NCBI GenBank assembly: GCA_038117205.1
Contig: JAYOFL010000092.1
Span: 1 to 7,186 of the forward strand
Length of the DNA: 7,186 nt
Reading direction: 5' to 3'
Source: JAQBZY01 sp038117205
GTDB lineage: Bacteria > Pseudomonadota > Alphaproteobacteria > Rhodospirillales > Casp-alpha2
Below the pieces are notes generated by a model, which was given only the letters and a program-made list of their open reading frames with translations, did not search any database and was not told where the DNA came from. This document shows positions 1 to 6,654 of the stretch, piece by piece. Each line of letters starts with the position of its first letter. Position 1 is the stretch's first letter. The translations under genes were made by a program, and so were the position numbers.

Positions 1-160
1 CAAGAAGCATCTGCCGATGGCGAAGGCGCAGGAACGCGCCCTCGAGGCCGCCGAGCGGGCCGCCGCCGCGGAAGCCGCCGCCGCCGAGGCTGCCGCGCAG
101 CCGGCCGAAACGCCGGCGGAAGAAGCGCCGGCCGCTGAAGAAGCTCAGGCGGAGGGCTGA
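1..160 (+). CDS. rpsP: 30S ribosomal protein S16, C-terminal part (5' end outside window)
   Basis: The open frame runs in from the left edge (first full codon at position 2) and stops at TGA 158-160. It begins KKHLPMAKAQERALEAAER and continues as a tail built almost only of Ala, Glu, Pro and Gln. The KK...AKAQERA segment resembles the region just after the folded core of alphaproteobacterial S16, a small protein of the 30S body, and many alphaproteobacterial S16 proteins carry such a low-complexity tail. The conserved core is outside the window, so the call rests on this segment and on position: immediately before rimM, trmD and rplS, the classical rpsP operon order. The GCC/GCG-rich tail is a low-complexity coding stretch. 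The gap to rimM is 30 bases. Confidence 0.85.
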   Translation, partial: KKHLPMAKAQERALEAAERAAAAEAAAAEAAAQPAETPAEEAPAAEEAQAEG

Positions 161-190
161 CGCCGGGCCGCCGGCGATAGCGCCACGGGC

Positions 191-742
191 ATGAAGCCGG
201 GTGCGCAGGATCGGGTCCGTCTCGGCGTTATCGTCGGGACACGCGGAATCAAGGGCGAGCTCAGGATCAAGAGCTTCACCGACGATCCCTTGGACCTGGA
301 TGCCTACGGACCGCTCGCCGACGGGGCGGGACGCGTTCTCGATCTTCGGGTCACCGGCTCTTCCAAGGGCGTGGTGCTGGCCAGGATCGAGGGGGTCTCG
401 GACCGGACCGCGGCGGAGGCGCTGAAAGGGACCGAACTCTTCGTGCCGAAGGGCGCGTTGCCGGAACCGGACGAGGACGAATTCTATCATTCGGACCTCG
501 TCGGATTGAAGGCGGCGAGCGCGGCGGGAGAGGACCTTGGGATCGTAACCGCCGTCCACGACTTCGGGGCCGGCACGATCCTCGAGATCGACGGTCCCAT
601 CGGCCGAGGCGTGATGATCCCGTTCACCCGGGACGTCGTGCCGGACGTCGATATCGCGGGCGGCAAGGTGACGGTCGAAGTGCCGGAAGGGCTGTTGGAG
701 CCGGCGCGGCAGGACGACGGGCGGAACGAGAGCGAAGGCTAG
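191..742 (+). CDS. rimM: Ribosome maturation factor RimM
   Basis: This 183-residue protein is normal length for RimM, which binds S19 and the head of the 30S subunit and helps 16S rRNA processing. The N-terminal RimM barrel shows LGVIVGTRGIKGELRIKSFT (residues 11-30), the family signature, followed by a DDP turn. The linker has EFYHSDLVGLKA (97-108), the strongly conserved entry to the C-terminal PRC-barrel. That barrel continues through GAGTILEI (126-133) and MIPFTRDVVPDVD (142-154). The start at 191 puts the first conserved strand about ten residues in, as usual; the upstream ribosome binding site is weak, which fits translation following closely on rpsP. The acidic end (DDGRNESEG) is not conserved. 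The stop lies 16 bases before trmD. Confidence 0.95.
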   Translation: MKPGAQDRVRLGVIVGTRGIKGELRIKSFTDDPLDLDAYGPLADGAGRVLDLRVTGSSKGVVLARIEGVSDRTAAEALKGTELFVPKGALPEPDEDEFYHSDLVGLKAASAAGEDLGIVTAVHDFGAGTILEIDGPIGRGVMIPFTRDVVPDVDIAGGKVTVEVPEGLLEPARQDDGRNESEG

Positions 743-758
743 GACGAACGAAGGAACG

Positions 759-1487
759 ATGGGCGTGAACGAGACCGAAGCGAAGAAGATGTGGCGCGCG
801 CGCGTGCTGACCATCTTCCCGGACATGTTTCCGGGACCGCTCGGCCTGTCCCTGGTCGGACAGGCGCTCGGTCGCGGCTTGTGGTCGCTCGTCGCCACCG
901 ACATTCGTTCTTTCGCCGAGGACAAGCACGCCAGCGTCGACGACCAGCCGTTCGGCGGCGGTCCCGGCATGGTGATGCGCCCCGACGTGACGTCCCGCGC
1001 CATCGAGGCGGTGCGTGCCGCCGATCCGGACCTACCGCTCGTCTATCTGACGCCGCGCGGCAAGCCGCTCGATCAGGCCAAGGTCCACGATCTCGCCGAG
1101 GGTCCGGGTCTGATCGCGTTCTGCGGCCGCTTCGAGGGTCTCGACGAGCGGGTGCTGGAAGAGCATCCGGGCGACGAGATCAGCCTAGGCGACTTCGTGC
1201 TGTCCGGCGGCGAGCCGGCGGCGATCGCGCTCCTCGACGCCTGCGTCCGGCTGCTGCCGGGCGTCATCGGCGCTGAGGCCTCGCTCGACGAGGAGAGTTT
1301 CGAACGCGGGCTCCTGGAATACCCGCAATACACGCGGCCGCGCGAATGGCGCGGGCGCGAGGTGCCGGAAGTTCTGCTTTCCGGCCACCACGAGAAGGTT
1401 CGCGCCTGGCGATTGGACCGGGCGATGGAAATCACGCGGCAACGGCGTCCGGACTTGTGGGAACGCTACGGTCGCGGCAACATTTGA
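759..1487 (+). CDS. trmD: tRNA (guanine-N1)-methyltransferase TrmD
   Basis: TrmD methylates N1 of G37 next to the anticodon, using S-adenosylmethionine, and so prevents +1 frameshifting. The SPOUT-family knot that binds SAM is clear: YLTPRGKPL (residues 96-104), CGRFEGLDERV (122-132) and ISLGDFVLSGGEPAA (141-155). DKHASVDDQPFGGGPGM (55-71) and GLLEYPQYTRP (184-194) are further family signatures. By comparison with E. coli TrmD from memory, Arg154 corresponds to Arg164 here, while the catalytic Asp169 position is Glu179 (in DEESF). The start at 759 follows AAGGA (751-755) at only 3 bases. An in-frame ATG at 789 would give MWRARVLTIFP, which matches the usual TrmD N terminus and would remove ten unconserved residues, so either start is possible. 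It lies between rimM and rplS. Confidence 0.96.
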   Translation: MGVNETEAKKMWRARVLTIFPDMFPGPLGLSLVGQALGRGLWSLVATDIRSFAEDKHASVDDQPFGGGPGMVMRPDVTSRAIEAVRAADPDLPLVYLTPRGKPLDQAKVHDLAEGPGLIAFCGRFEGLDERVLEEHPGDEISLGDFVLSGGEPAAIALLDACVRLLPGVIGAEASLDEESFERGLLEYPQYTRPREWRGREVPEVLLSGHHEKVRAWRLDRAMEITRQRRPDLWERYGRGNI

Positions 1488-1506
1488 GGAAAGAAGGAAG
1501 ACTGTC

Positions 1507-1956
1507 ATGAACGTCATCGAACAACTGAACAAGGAACAGATGGAAAAGCTCGCCGCCGAGCGGGCGATTCCGGCGTTTGCGCCCGGCGACACGCTGCGCG
1601 TCAACGTCAAGGTCATCGAAGGCACGCGCGAGCGCGTGCAGGCCTTCGAAGGCGTCTGCATCGGCCGCGGCGGCGAGGGCATCAACGAAGCCTTCACGGT
1701 CCGCAAGATTTCCTACGGTGAAGGCGTCGAGCGCGTGTTCCCGCTCTATTCGCCGAACATCGCGTCGATCGACGTGGTGCGCCGTGGCGACGTCCGCCGC
1801 GCCAAGCTGTATTATCTTCGTGGCCGCCGCGGCAAGTCGGCGCGCATTTCGGAGAAGACCGACGGCTATTCGGCGAAGCTGACGGCCGAGGACAAGCGCA
1901 ACGCCCTCGAAGCCAAGGCCGCCAGCGCGGAAGCCAAGGCCGCGGCGTCGGAATAA
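1507..1956 (+). CDS. rplS: 50S ribosomal protein L19
   Basis: L19 sits at the 30S-50S interface and contributes to an intersubunit bridge. The 149-residue product contains the L19 core: an N-terminal helix (residues 1-20), then FAPGDTLRVNVKVIEGTRER (24-43), QAFEGVCIGRGG (45-56), TVRKISYGEGVERVFPLYSP (64-83) and AKLYYLRGRRGKSARISEK (99-117). E. coli L19 is about 115 residues. The extra roughly 30 residues here are an Ala/Glu/Lys-rich tail, probably exposed on the ribosome surface and common in alphaproteobacteria. GGAAG at 1496-1500 gives a good ribosome binding site 6 bases before the ATG. It is the last gene of the ribosomal/tRNA-modification cluster. Confidence 0.97.
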   Translation: MNVIEQLNKEQMEKLAAERAIPAFAPGDTLRVNVKVIEGTRERVQAFEGVCIGRGGEGINEAFTVRKISYGEGVERVFPLYSPNIASIDVVRRGDVRRAKLYYLRGRRGKSARISEKTDGYSAKLTAEDKRNALEAKAASAEAKAAASE

Positions 1957-1977
1957 GCGTCTACAGCAACGACCAGC

Positions 1978-2003
1978 GCCGCGCGGCGCCGATGCCGCGC
2001 GGC
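1978..2003 (+). other. Perfect GC hairpin between rplS and leuC
   Basis: GCCGCGCGGC at 1978-1987 recurs at 1994-2003, separated by the loop GCCGAT. The ten-mer is its own reverse complement, so the two copies form a perfect 10-bp stem made only of G-C pairs. No T-run follows, so it is not a standard intrinsic terminator. It could slow polymerase or protect the rplS mRNA 3' end, separating the ribosomal cluster from the leucine genes. The 73-base gap has no leader ORF with leucine codons and no convincing promoter. Confidence 0.5.
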
Positions 2004-2029
2004 CGACGACGATCGGAGGAAACGATACG

Positions 2030-3433
2030 ATGGCTCAGCCACGCACGCTGTTCGACAAGATCTGGAACAATCACCTGGTCAACGTCCAGGACGACGGCAC
2101 CTGCCTGCTCTACATCGACCGCCATCTCGTGCACGAGGTGACGAGCCCGCAGGCGTTCGAGGGGCTCCGCTTCTTGGGCCGCAAGGTGCGCCGCCCCGAT
2201 CTGACGCTGGCGGTGCCGGACCACAACGTGTCGACCACCGAGCGCGGCGGCGTCGTCGTCGACGAGGAAAGCCGCACGCAGATCGAGGCCTTGCAGAAGA
2301 ACACCAAGGATTTCGGCGTGCCGCTGTTCGACGTCACCGACATCCGCCAGGGCATCGTCCACATCATCGGTCCCGAGCAGGGCTTCACCCTGCCCGGCAT
2401 CACGCTGGTCTGCGGCGACAGCCATACCGCGACGCACGGCGCCTTCGGCGCGCTCGCCTTCGGCATCGGCACCTCCGAGGTCGAACACGTGCTCGCGACG
2501 CAGACGCTGCTGCAGGCGCCGCTCAAGAACATGCGCATCACCGTCGACGGCGCGCTGCCGCCGGGCTGCACCGCGAAAGACCTGGTGCTGGCGTTGATCG
2601 GCAAGATCGGCACCGCCGGCGGCACCGGCTACGTCATCGAGTACGCCGGCCAGGCGATCCGCGATCTTTCCATGGAAGGCCGCATGACGGTCTGCAACAT
2701 GACCATCGAGGGCGGCGCCCGCGCCGGCCTGATCGCGCCCGACGAAACCACCTTCGAATACGTCAAGGGCCGCCCGATGGCGCCCAAGGCGGGCCAGTGG
2801 GAGCATGCCATCCAGCAATGGAAGATGCTGCCGTCGGACGCGGGCGCGACCTACGACAACGAGGTCGTGCTCGACGTCACCGACATCGTGCCGCAGGTGA
2901 CCTGGGGCACGTCGCCCGAGGACGTGGCGCCGATTAACGGCTCCGTGCCGAGCCCGGAGGATTTCGCCGACGAGTACAAGCGCTCGGTCGTCGCCGACTC
3001 GCTCAAGTACATGGGCCTGACCGCGGGCCAGCCGATGACCTCGATCAAGATCGACAAGGCGTTCATCGGATCTTGCACCAACGGCCGCATCGAGGACATG
3101 CGCGCCGCCGCCGCCATCGCCAAGGGCCGCAAGGTCGCTGAAGGCGTCCAGGCGCTGGTCGTGCCGGGCTCCGGCCTCGTCAAGGAACAGGCGGAAGAGG
3201 AAGGTCTCGACAAGGTCTTCCTCGAAGCCGGCTTCGAGTGGCGCGAACCAGGCTGCTCCATGTGCCTGGCCATGAACGAGGACAAGCTGGGCGCCGGCGA
3301 ACGCTGCGCGTCCACGTCCAACCGCAACTTCAAGGGCCGCCAGGGCTTCAACGGCCGCACCCACCTGGTCAGCCCGGCCATGGCCGCCGCCGCCGCGATT
3401 ACCGGCCATCTGATCGACGTGCGCGATCTCTGA
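2030..3433 (+). CDS. leuC: 3-isopropylmalate dehydratase, large subunit
   Basis: LeuC with LeuD isomerises 2-isopropylmalate to 3-isopropylmalate, step 2 of leucine synthesis, in the cytoplasm. The 467-residue length matches the E. coli-type enzyme. TLFDKIWNNHLV (residues 6-17), VPDHNVST (62-69) and CGDSHTATHGAFGALAFGIG (128-147) are aconitase-family signatures. The three cysteines that hold the [4Fe-4S] cluster are present: Cys349 in IGSCTNGR, and Cys409 and Cys412 in PGCSMCLAMN. They are followed by the substrate-loop region ERCASTSNRNFKGRQG. GGAGG at 2015-2019 lies 10 bases before the ATG. The TGA is 14 bases before leuD, so the two subunits are almost certainly co-translated from one mRNA. 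Long open frames on the opposite strand here reflect GC-rich codon use. Confidence 0.98.
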   Translation: MAQPRTLFDKIWNNHLVNVQDDGTCLLYIDRHLVHEVTSPQAFEGLRFLGRKVRRPDLTLAVPDHNVSTTERGGVVVDEESRTQIEALQKNTKDFGVPLFDVTDIRQGIVHIIGPEQGFTLPGITLVCGDSHTATHGAFGALAFGIGTSEVEHVLATQTLLQAPLKNMRITVDGALPPGCTAKDLVLALIGKIGTAGGTGYVIEYAGQAIRDLSMEGRMTVCNMTIEGGARAGLIAPDETTFEYVKGRPMAPKAGQWEHAIQQWKMLPSDAGATYDNEVVLDVTDIVPQVTWGTSPEDVAPINGSVPSPEDFADEYKRSVVADSLKYMGLTAGQPMTSIKIDKAFIGSCTNGRIEDMRAAAAIAKGRKVAEGVQALVVPGSGLVKEQAEEEGLDKVFLEAGFEWREPGCSMCLAMNEDKLGAGERCASTSNRNFKGRQGFNGRTHLVSPAMAAAAAITGHLIDVRDL

Positions 3434-3447
3434 GGGAGGACCCGGAC

Positions 3448-4071
<624 letters not shown>

Positions 4072-4081
4072 TCGGAAATTA

Positions 4082-4189
4082 TCACCCTTCGAGACGCCCC
4101 GGATCGCATCCGGGGCTCCTCAGGGTGAGGAAATCAACGAACGCCTCATCCTGAGGAGGCCCCGGCCACGGGGCCGTATCGAAGGGTGA
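4082..4189. repeat. Large composite palindromic repeat between leuD and leuB
   Basis: The outer arms TCACCCTTCGAGACG (4082-4096) and CGTATCGAAGGGTGA (4175-4189) are complementary apart from one base. The inner arms CTCCTCAGGGTGAGG (4116-4130) and CCTCATCCTGAGGAG (4144-4158) are complementary apart from one G-T-type difference, around a 13-base centre. Each half holds its own hairpin: GCCCCGGAT/ATCCGGGGC with a 3-base loop (4096-4116), and GGCCCCG/CGGGGCC with a 4-base loop (4158-4175). From general knowledge, dispersed palindromes reading CTTCGAGACGC...CTCCTCAGGGTGAGG are common between genes in alphaproteobacteria. It could stabilise leuCD mRNA or partly terminate before leuB. No T-run follows. 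Confidence 0.85.
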
Positions 4190-4215
4190 GGCCTCCGACG
4201 AGAGGGAACAAGAAA

Positions 4216-5322
4216 ATGGCCGCCAATAAGAAACTGCTGATGCTGTCCGGCGACGGGATCGGTCCCGAGGTGATGGGCGAGGTGAAGCGGGTCGTCCAGT
4301 GGCTCGACAAGCGCCGGCACGTGTCGTTCGACATCGAGGACGATCTGGTCGGCGGCGCCGCCTACGACAAGCACAAGACGTCGCTCGCCGACGAGACGCT
4401 GGCCAAGGCCATGGGCGTCGACGCGGTCATGCTCGGCGCCGTCGGCGGCCCGAAGTGGGACAACGTGCCGCGCGACGCGCGGCCGGAGGCCGGCCTCCTC
4501 AAGCTCCGCAAGGAAATGGACCTGTTCGCCAACCTGCGCCCGGCGACCTGCATGCCGGCGCTCGCCGCCGCCTCGTCGCTGAAGGAAGAGATCGTCTCCG
4601 GCCTCGACATCATGCTGGTCCGCGAGCTGACCGCCGGCACCTACTTCGGCCAGCCGCGCGGCATGCAGATGTACGAAGGCAAGGAACGCTGCATCGACAC
4701 CCAGTCCTACACGCACGCCGAAATCGAGCGCGTGGTCCGCGCCGCCTTCGAGCTCGCCATGAAGCGGAACAAGAAGCTGCACAGCGTCGAGAAGGCCAAC
4801 GTCATGGAGACCGGCGTCTTCTGGCGCAAGATCGCGACCGAGGTCGCCAAGGACTTCCCGGAAGTCGAGTTGCAGCACATGTACGCCGACAACTGCGCCA
4901 TGCAGCTCGTCCGCTGGCCCAAGCAGTTCGACGTCATCGTCACCGACAACCTGTTCGGCGACATCCTGTCGGATTGCGCCGCCATGCTGACCGGCTCGCT
5001 CGGTATGCTGCCCTCGGCGAGCTTGGGCGCCGCCGATTCCAGCGGCCGCCGGAAGGCGCTCTATGAGCCGGTGCACGGCTCGGCCCCCGACATCGCCGGC
5101 CAGAGCAAGGCCAACCCGCTGGCGACCGTGCTGTCGTTCGCCATGTGCCTGCGCTACTCGTTCGACATGGGCGACGACGCGGACATGCTGGAAAAGGCCT
5201 GCGCCAACGTGCTCGAAAGCGGCATCCGCACCGGCGACATCATGCAGCCGGGCATGACCGCGGTCTCGACCCAGCAGATGGGCGAGGCGGTCTGCAAGGA
5301 ACTCGACAAGCTGGCGGCGTAA
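4216..5322 (+). CDS. leuB: 3-isopropylmalate dehydrogenase
   Basis: LeuB oxidises and decarboxylates 3-isopropylmalate with NAD+ to 2-oxoisocaproate, step 3 of leucine synthesis. The 368-residue product has the family features in order: LLMLSGDGIGPEV (residues 7-19), substrate arginines Arg98 and Arg108 (LFANLRPA) and Arg136 (VRELTAGTYFG), catalytic Tyr143, Lys193 (VEKANVME), and the metal aspartates Asp225 (YADN), Asp249 and Asp253 (DNLFGDILSD). EPVHGSAPDIAG (284-295) is the cofactor-binding segment. The usual ELTGG reads ELTAG. The start at 4216 is chosen because MAANKKLLMLSGDGIG matches the family N terminus and AGAGGG (4201-4206) lies upstream. A GTG at 4186 is in frame but falls inside the palindromic repeat. 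Confidence 0.97.
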   Translation: MAANKKLLMLSGDGIGPEVMGEVKRVVQWLDKRRHVSFDIEDDLVGGAAYDKHKTSLADETLAKAMGVDAVMLGAVGGPKWDNVPRDARPEAGLLKLRKEMDLFANLRPATCMPALAAASSLKEEIVSGLDIMLVRELTAGTYFGQPRGMQMYEGKERCIDTQSYTHAEIERVVRAAFELAMKRNKKLHSVEKANVMETGVFWRKIATEVAKDFPEVELQHMYADNCAMQLVRWPKQFDVIVTDNLFGDILSDCAAMLTGSLGMLPSASLGAADSSGRRKALYEPVHGSAPDIAGQSKANPLATVLSFAMCLRYSFDMGDDADMLEKACANVLESGIRTGDIMQPGMTAVSTQQMGEAVCKELDKLAA

Positions 5323-5335
5323 ACCCGCACCATCC

Positions 5336-5414
5336 CGTCACCCCGGGCTCGTCCCGGGGTCCACTGATCGGATAGTGGATTCCGGGACCTCGCTTAGCTC
5401 GGCCCGGAATGACG
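5336..5414. repeat. Palindromic repeat in the leuB/lrgB convergent gap, possible two-way terminator
   Basis: CGTCACCCCGGG-type sequence at the left end (from 5336) is mirrored by CCCGGAATGACG at the right end (5403-5414). CCACT (5361-5365) and AGTGG (5374-5378) close the inner hairpin around an 8-base loop, and CCCCGGG...CCCGGGG (5341-5359) adds a hairpin inside the left half. This pattern (CGTCA-CCCCGG ... CCGGGATGACG) resembles a dispersed alphaproteobacterial intergenic palindrome known to me in general terms. It occupies most of the 105-base gap between converging genes, so it may end transcripts from both sides. The left and right halves differ in length by an insertion around 5388-5400. 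Confidence 0.8.
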
Positions 5415-5427
5415 AGTTGGGATTAGC

Positions 5428-6150
5428 TCAAAACACCAGCGCGAAGATCGCCGGCAGCAGGATGGCGGTGGCGAGGCCGTTGAGGCCCATCGCCAAACCC
5501 GCAAACGCCCCGGCAACGGCGTTGACCTGCAACGCGCGGGCCGTGCCGATGCCGTGCGCGGCGACGCCCATCGCCAACCCCCTGGCCCGCCAATCCTTCA
5601 CGCGAACCAGATTGAGGACGAGCGGCCCGAGCACGCCGCCGGTGATGCCGGTGAGGATCACCAGCACGGCGGTCAGGCTCGGCAGGCCGCCCAACTGTTC
5701 CGCGATGCCCATGGCGATGGGGGCGGTGACGGATTTCGGCGCCAGCGACAACAGCGTCGTCTCGCTCGCCCCACCCAGCCAGCCGAGCAGCACGGCGCAC
5801 CCCGCCGCCGTCAGCGAGCCGGCCAGGATGCCGGCGACCAGCGCCGGGCCGGATTTCTTCAAGACCGCCAACTGCTGATAGAGCGGCACGGCGAGCGCCA
5901 CCGTCGCCGGACCCAGCAGGAAGTGCACGAACTGCGCGCCCTCGAAATAGTCCGTGTAGGGAACGTCGGTCGCCCACAGCAGGCCGGCGATCAGCGCAAT
6001 GGCGATCGGCACCGGGTTCAAGAGCGGATGGCGGCCGGATTTCTCGTATAGCCAGTCGCCGAGCGCATAGGCGACCAGCGTCACGGTGAGCCCCGTCAGC
6101 GGCTTCTGCGACAGATAAACCCAGATTTCCGCGAGGTCGGGGGCGCTCAC
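5428..6150 (-). CDS. lrgB: LrgB/CidB/YohK-family integral membrane protein
   Basis: The 240-residue hydrophobic protein matches the LrgB family over its whole length. Signatures are HPLLNPVPIAIAL (residues 41-53), YFEGAQFVHFLLGPATVALAVPLYQQL (68-94), APKSVTAPIAMGIAEQLGG (137-155) and GLAMGVAAHGIGTARA (191-206). These align with E. coli YohK as I recall it. About six membrane segments are visible (near 18-33, 42-62, 75-93, 102-124, 155-180 and 212-238). Family members are linked to control of murein hydrolase export and programmed lysis in Staphylococcus, pyruvate transport in Bacillus, and glycolate/glycerate transport in plant plastids (PLGG1). The substrate here is unknown. The GTG start at 6150 overlaps the lrgA stop by 4 bases (GTGA), implying translational coupling. 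The frame stays open upstream of 6150, but only by running through lrgA. Confidence 0.9.
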   Translation of the reverse strand: MSAPDLAEIWVYLSQKPLTGLTVTLVAYALGDWLYEKSGRHPLLNPVPIAIALIAGLLWATDVPYTDYFEGAQFVHFLLGPATVALAVPLYQQLAVLKKSGPALVAGILAGSLTAAGCAVLLGWLGGASETTLLSLAPKSVTAPIAMGIAEQLGGLPSLTAVLVILTGITGGVLGPLVLNLVRVKDWRARGLAMGVAAHGIGTARALQVNAVAGAFAGLAMGLNGLATAILLPAIFALVF

Positions 6151-6512
6151 ACCTTGTCCTCCTCGCGGATGGAGCCGCGGCCGAGCCGCTCGACCAGGAG
6201 CGCGGTGACGGCGATAGCGATCAGCGTGCCCGGCACGATGCCCAAGAGAATCGGCCACCATTCCTCGGCCAGCCTCGGCACGTGCAGCATCACGCCGACG
6301 CCGGCCGGCACGAACAGTAGCGCCAGATGCCGGAGCAGCCCGCCGGCCGCCCCCTCCAGCCCGGCCGGCAGGCCGCGCCGGACCAGAAGGCCAGCGAACA
6401 GCAGCGCCATGCCGATGACGGGGCCCGGCACCGGCAGGCCCGTCGCCACCTGCACGGTCTCGCCGACGAGTTGGCAGCCGAGGATCAGGGCAAGGTATCT
6501 GATCAGCATCAT
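6147..6512 (-). CDS. lrgA: LrgA/CidA/YohJ-family small membrane protein
   Basis: The 121-residue holin-like partner of LrgB has four predicted membrane segments (about residues 4-22, 28-46, 57-78 and 85-107) and the LrgA signatures CQLVGE (13-18), PVPGPVIGMALLF (28-40) and ALLFVPAGVGVM (64-75). The charged C terminus (RLGRGSIREEDKV) is typical. In the family it acts with LrgB as a two-component membrane system whose transport or lysis role varies by organism. Two consecutive ATGs (6512 and 6509) can start it: GAGGG at 6520-6516 is 3 bases from the first and 6 from the second, so 6509 may be the true start. It is divergent from asd, and the pair is read against both flanking biosynthetic genes. 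I see no convincing promoter for it. Confidence 0.88.
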   Translation of the reverse strand: MMLIRYLALILGCQLVGETVQVATGLPVPGPVIGMALLFAGLLVRRGLPAGLEGAAGGLLRHLALLFVPAGVGVMLHVPRLAEEWWPILLGIVPGTLIAIAVTALLVERLGRGSIREEDKV

Positions 6513-6520
6513 CGACCCTC

Positions 6521-6549
6521 TTGCGGAGAAAACCGGATCGGAGTATGGT
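6521..6549 (+). promoter_or_regulatory. Candidate sigma-70-type promoter for the asd leader
   Basis: TTGCGG (6521-6526) and TATGGT (6544-6549) are separated by exactly 17 bases. The -10 matches four of six consensus bases and the -35 matches three. Transcription would begin near 6556, giving an untranslated leader of about 210 bases with the small ORF about 50 bases in. The match is modest. It sits against the lrgA ribosome binding site, so divergent transcription could interfere. Confidence 0.45.
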
Positions 6550-6558
6550 CCGCGCGAT

Positions 6559-6595
6559 TTTGCCGGAGATCAATCCGCGATCGACCGGCGGCAAA
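6559..6595 (+). other. Hairpin in the early asd leader touching the leader-peptide ribosome binding site
   Basis: TTTGCCG (6559-6565) is perfectly complementary to CGGCAAA (6589-6595), enclosing 23 bases. Its 3' arm ends inside the AAAGGA ribosome binding site of the leader peptide (6593-6598). If it forms, it could lower leader translation. This is a visible base-pairing possibility only. Confidence 0.35.
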
Positions 6596-6598
6596 GGA
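6593..6598 (+). promoter_or_regulatory. Ribosome binding site of the Thr/Lys leader peptide
   Basis: AAAGGA lies 8 bases before the ATG at 6607, close to ideal spacing. It is a main reason to treat the 15-codon ORF as translated rather than a chance reading frame. Confidence 0.65.
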
Positions 6599-6606
6599 AC
6601 CTACGA

Positions 6607-6654
6607 ATGTTTTCGACGCCGACCACCACGAAAAAGACCAAGACCCTGCAATAG
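6607..6654 (+). CDS. Putative Thr/Lys-rich leader peptide controlling asd
   Basis: This 15-codon ORF reads MFSTPTTTKKTKTLQ and ends at TAG 6652-6654. Six residues are Thr (positions 4, 6, 7, 8, 11, 13) and three are Lys (9, 10, 12), packed into codons 4-13. Asd makes the common precursor of threonine and lysine (also methionine and, via threonine, isoleucine), so these are fitting control codons. AAAGGA lies 8 bases upstream. The codons overlap the 5' arm of a hairpin at 6627-6671, and an antiterminator/terminator pair follows, as in the thr and leu leaders of enterics. The expected role is sensing of charged tRNA by ribosome stalling, not a function of the peptide itself. Translation is inferred; no homologue was checked. 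Confidence 0.7.
   Translation: MFSTPTTTKKTKTLQ

Noticed and set aside
50..155. GCC/GCG tandem-like repeat
   Set aside because: It is the in-frame Ala/Glu tail of S16, so the repetitiveness is coding low complexity rather than a separate DNA repeat.
1957..2029. Leucine leader-peptide attenuator before leuC
   Set aside because: No short ORF with clustered leucine codons, no U-tract and no alternative pairings were found in the gap.
1961..3409. 482-codon open frame on the minus strand across leuC
   Set aside because: It mirrors leuC, is low-complexity (Ala/Gly/Arg/Asp/His-rich) with no recognisable domain, and leuC itself is unambiguous. GC-rich codon use produces such frames.
4186..4215. Upstream GTG start for leuB, ten extra codons
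   Set aside because: It lies within the palindromic repeat and adds residues not seen in LeuB. The ATG at 4216 has a purine-rich ribosome binding site and the family N terminus.
4120..5076. 318-codon minus-strand frame opposite leuB
   Set aside because: A shadow of leuB codon bias with no recognised domain or credible start context.
5428..6594. A 388-residue minus-strand protein containing LrgB with a long N-terminal extension
   Set aside because: The extra part reads through lrgA in the wrong frame and looks like random Arg/Ala/Gly-rich sequence. LrgB family length and the GTG overlapping the lrgA stop support a start at 6150.
6513..6600. Promoter for lrgAB on the minus strand
   Set aside because: TTGATC (6573-6568) and CATACT (6547-6542) are 20 bases apart, too far for a convincing sigma-70 promoter.
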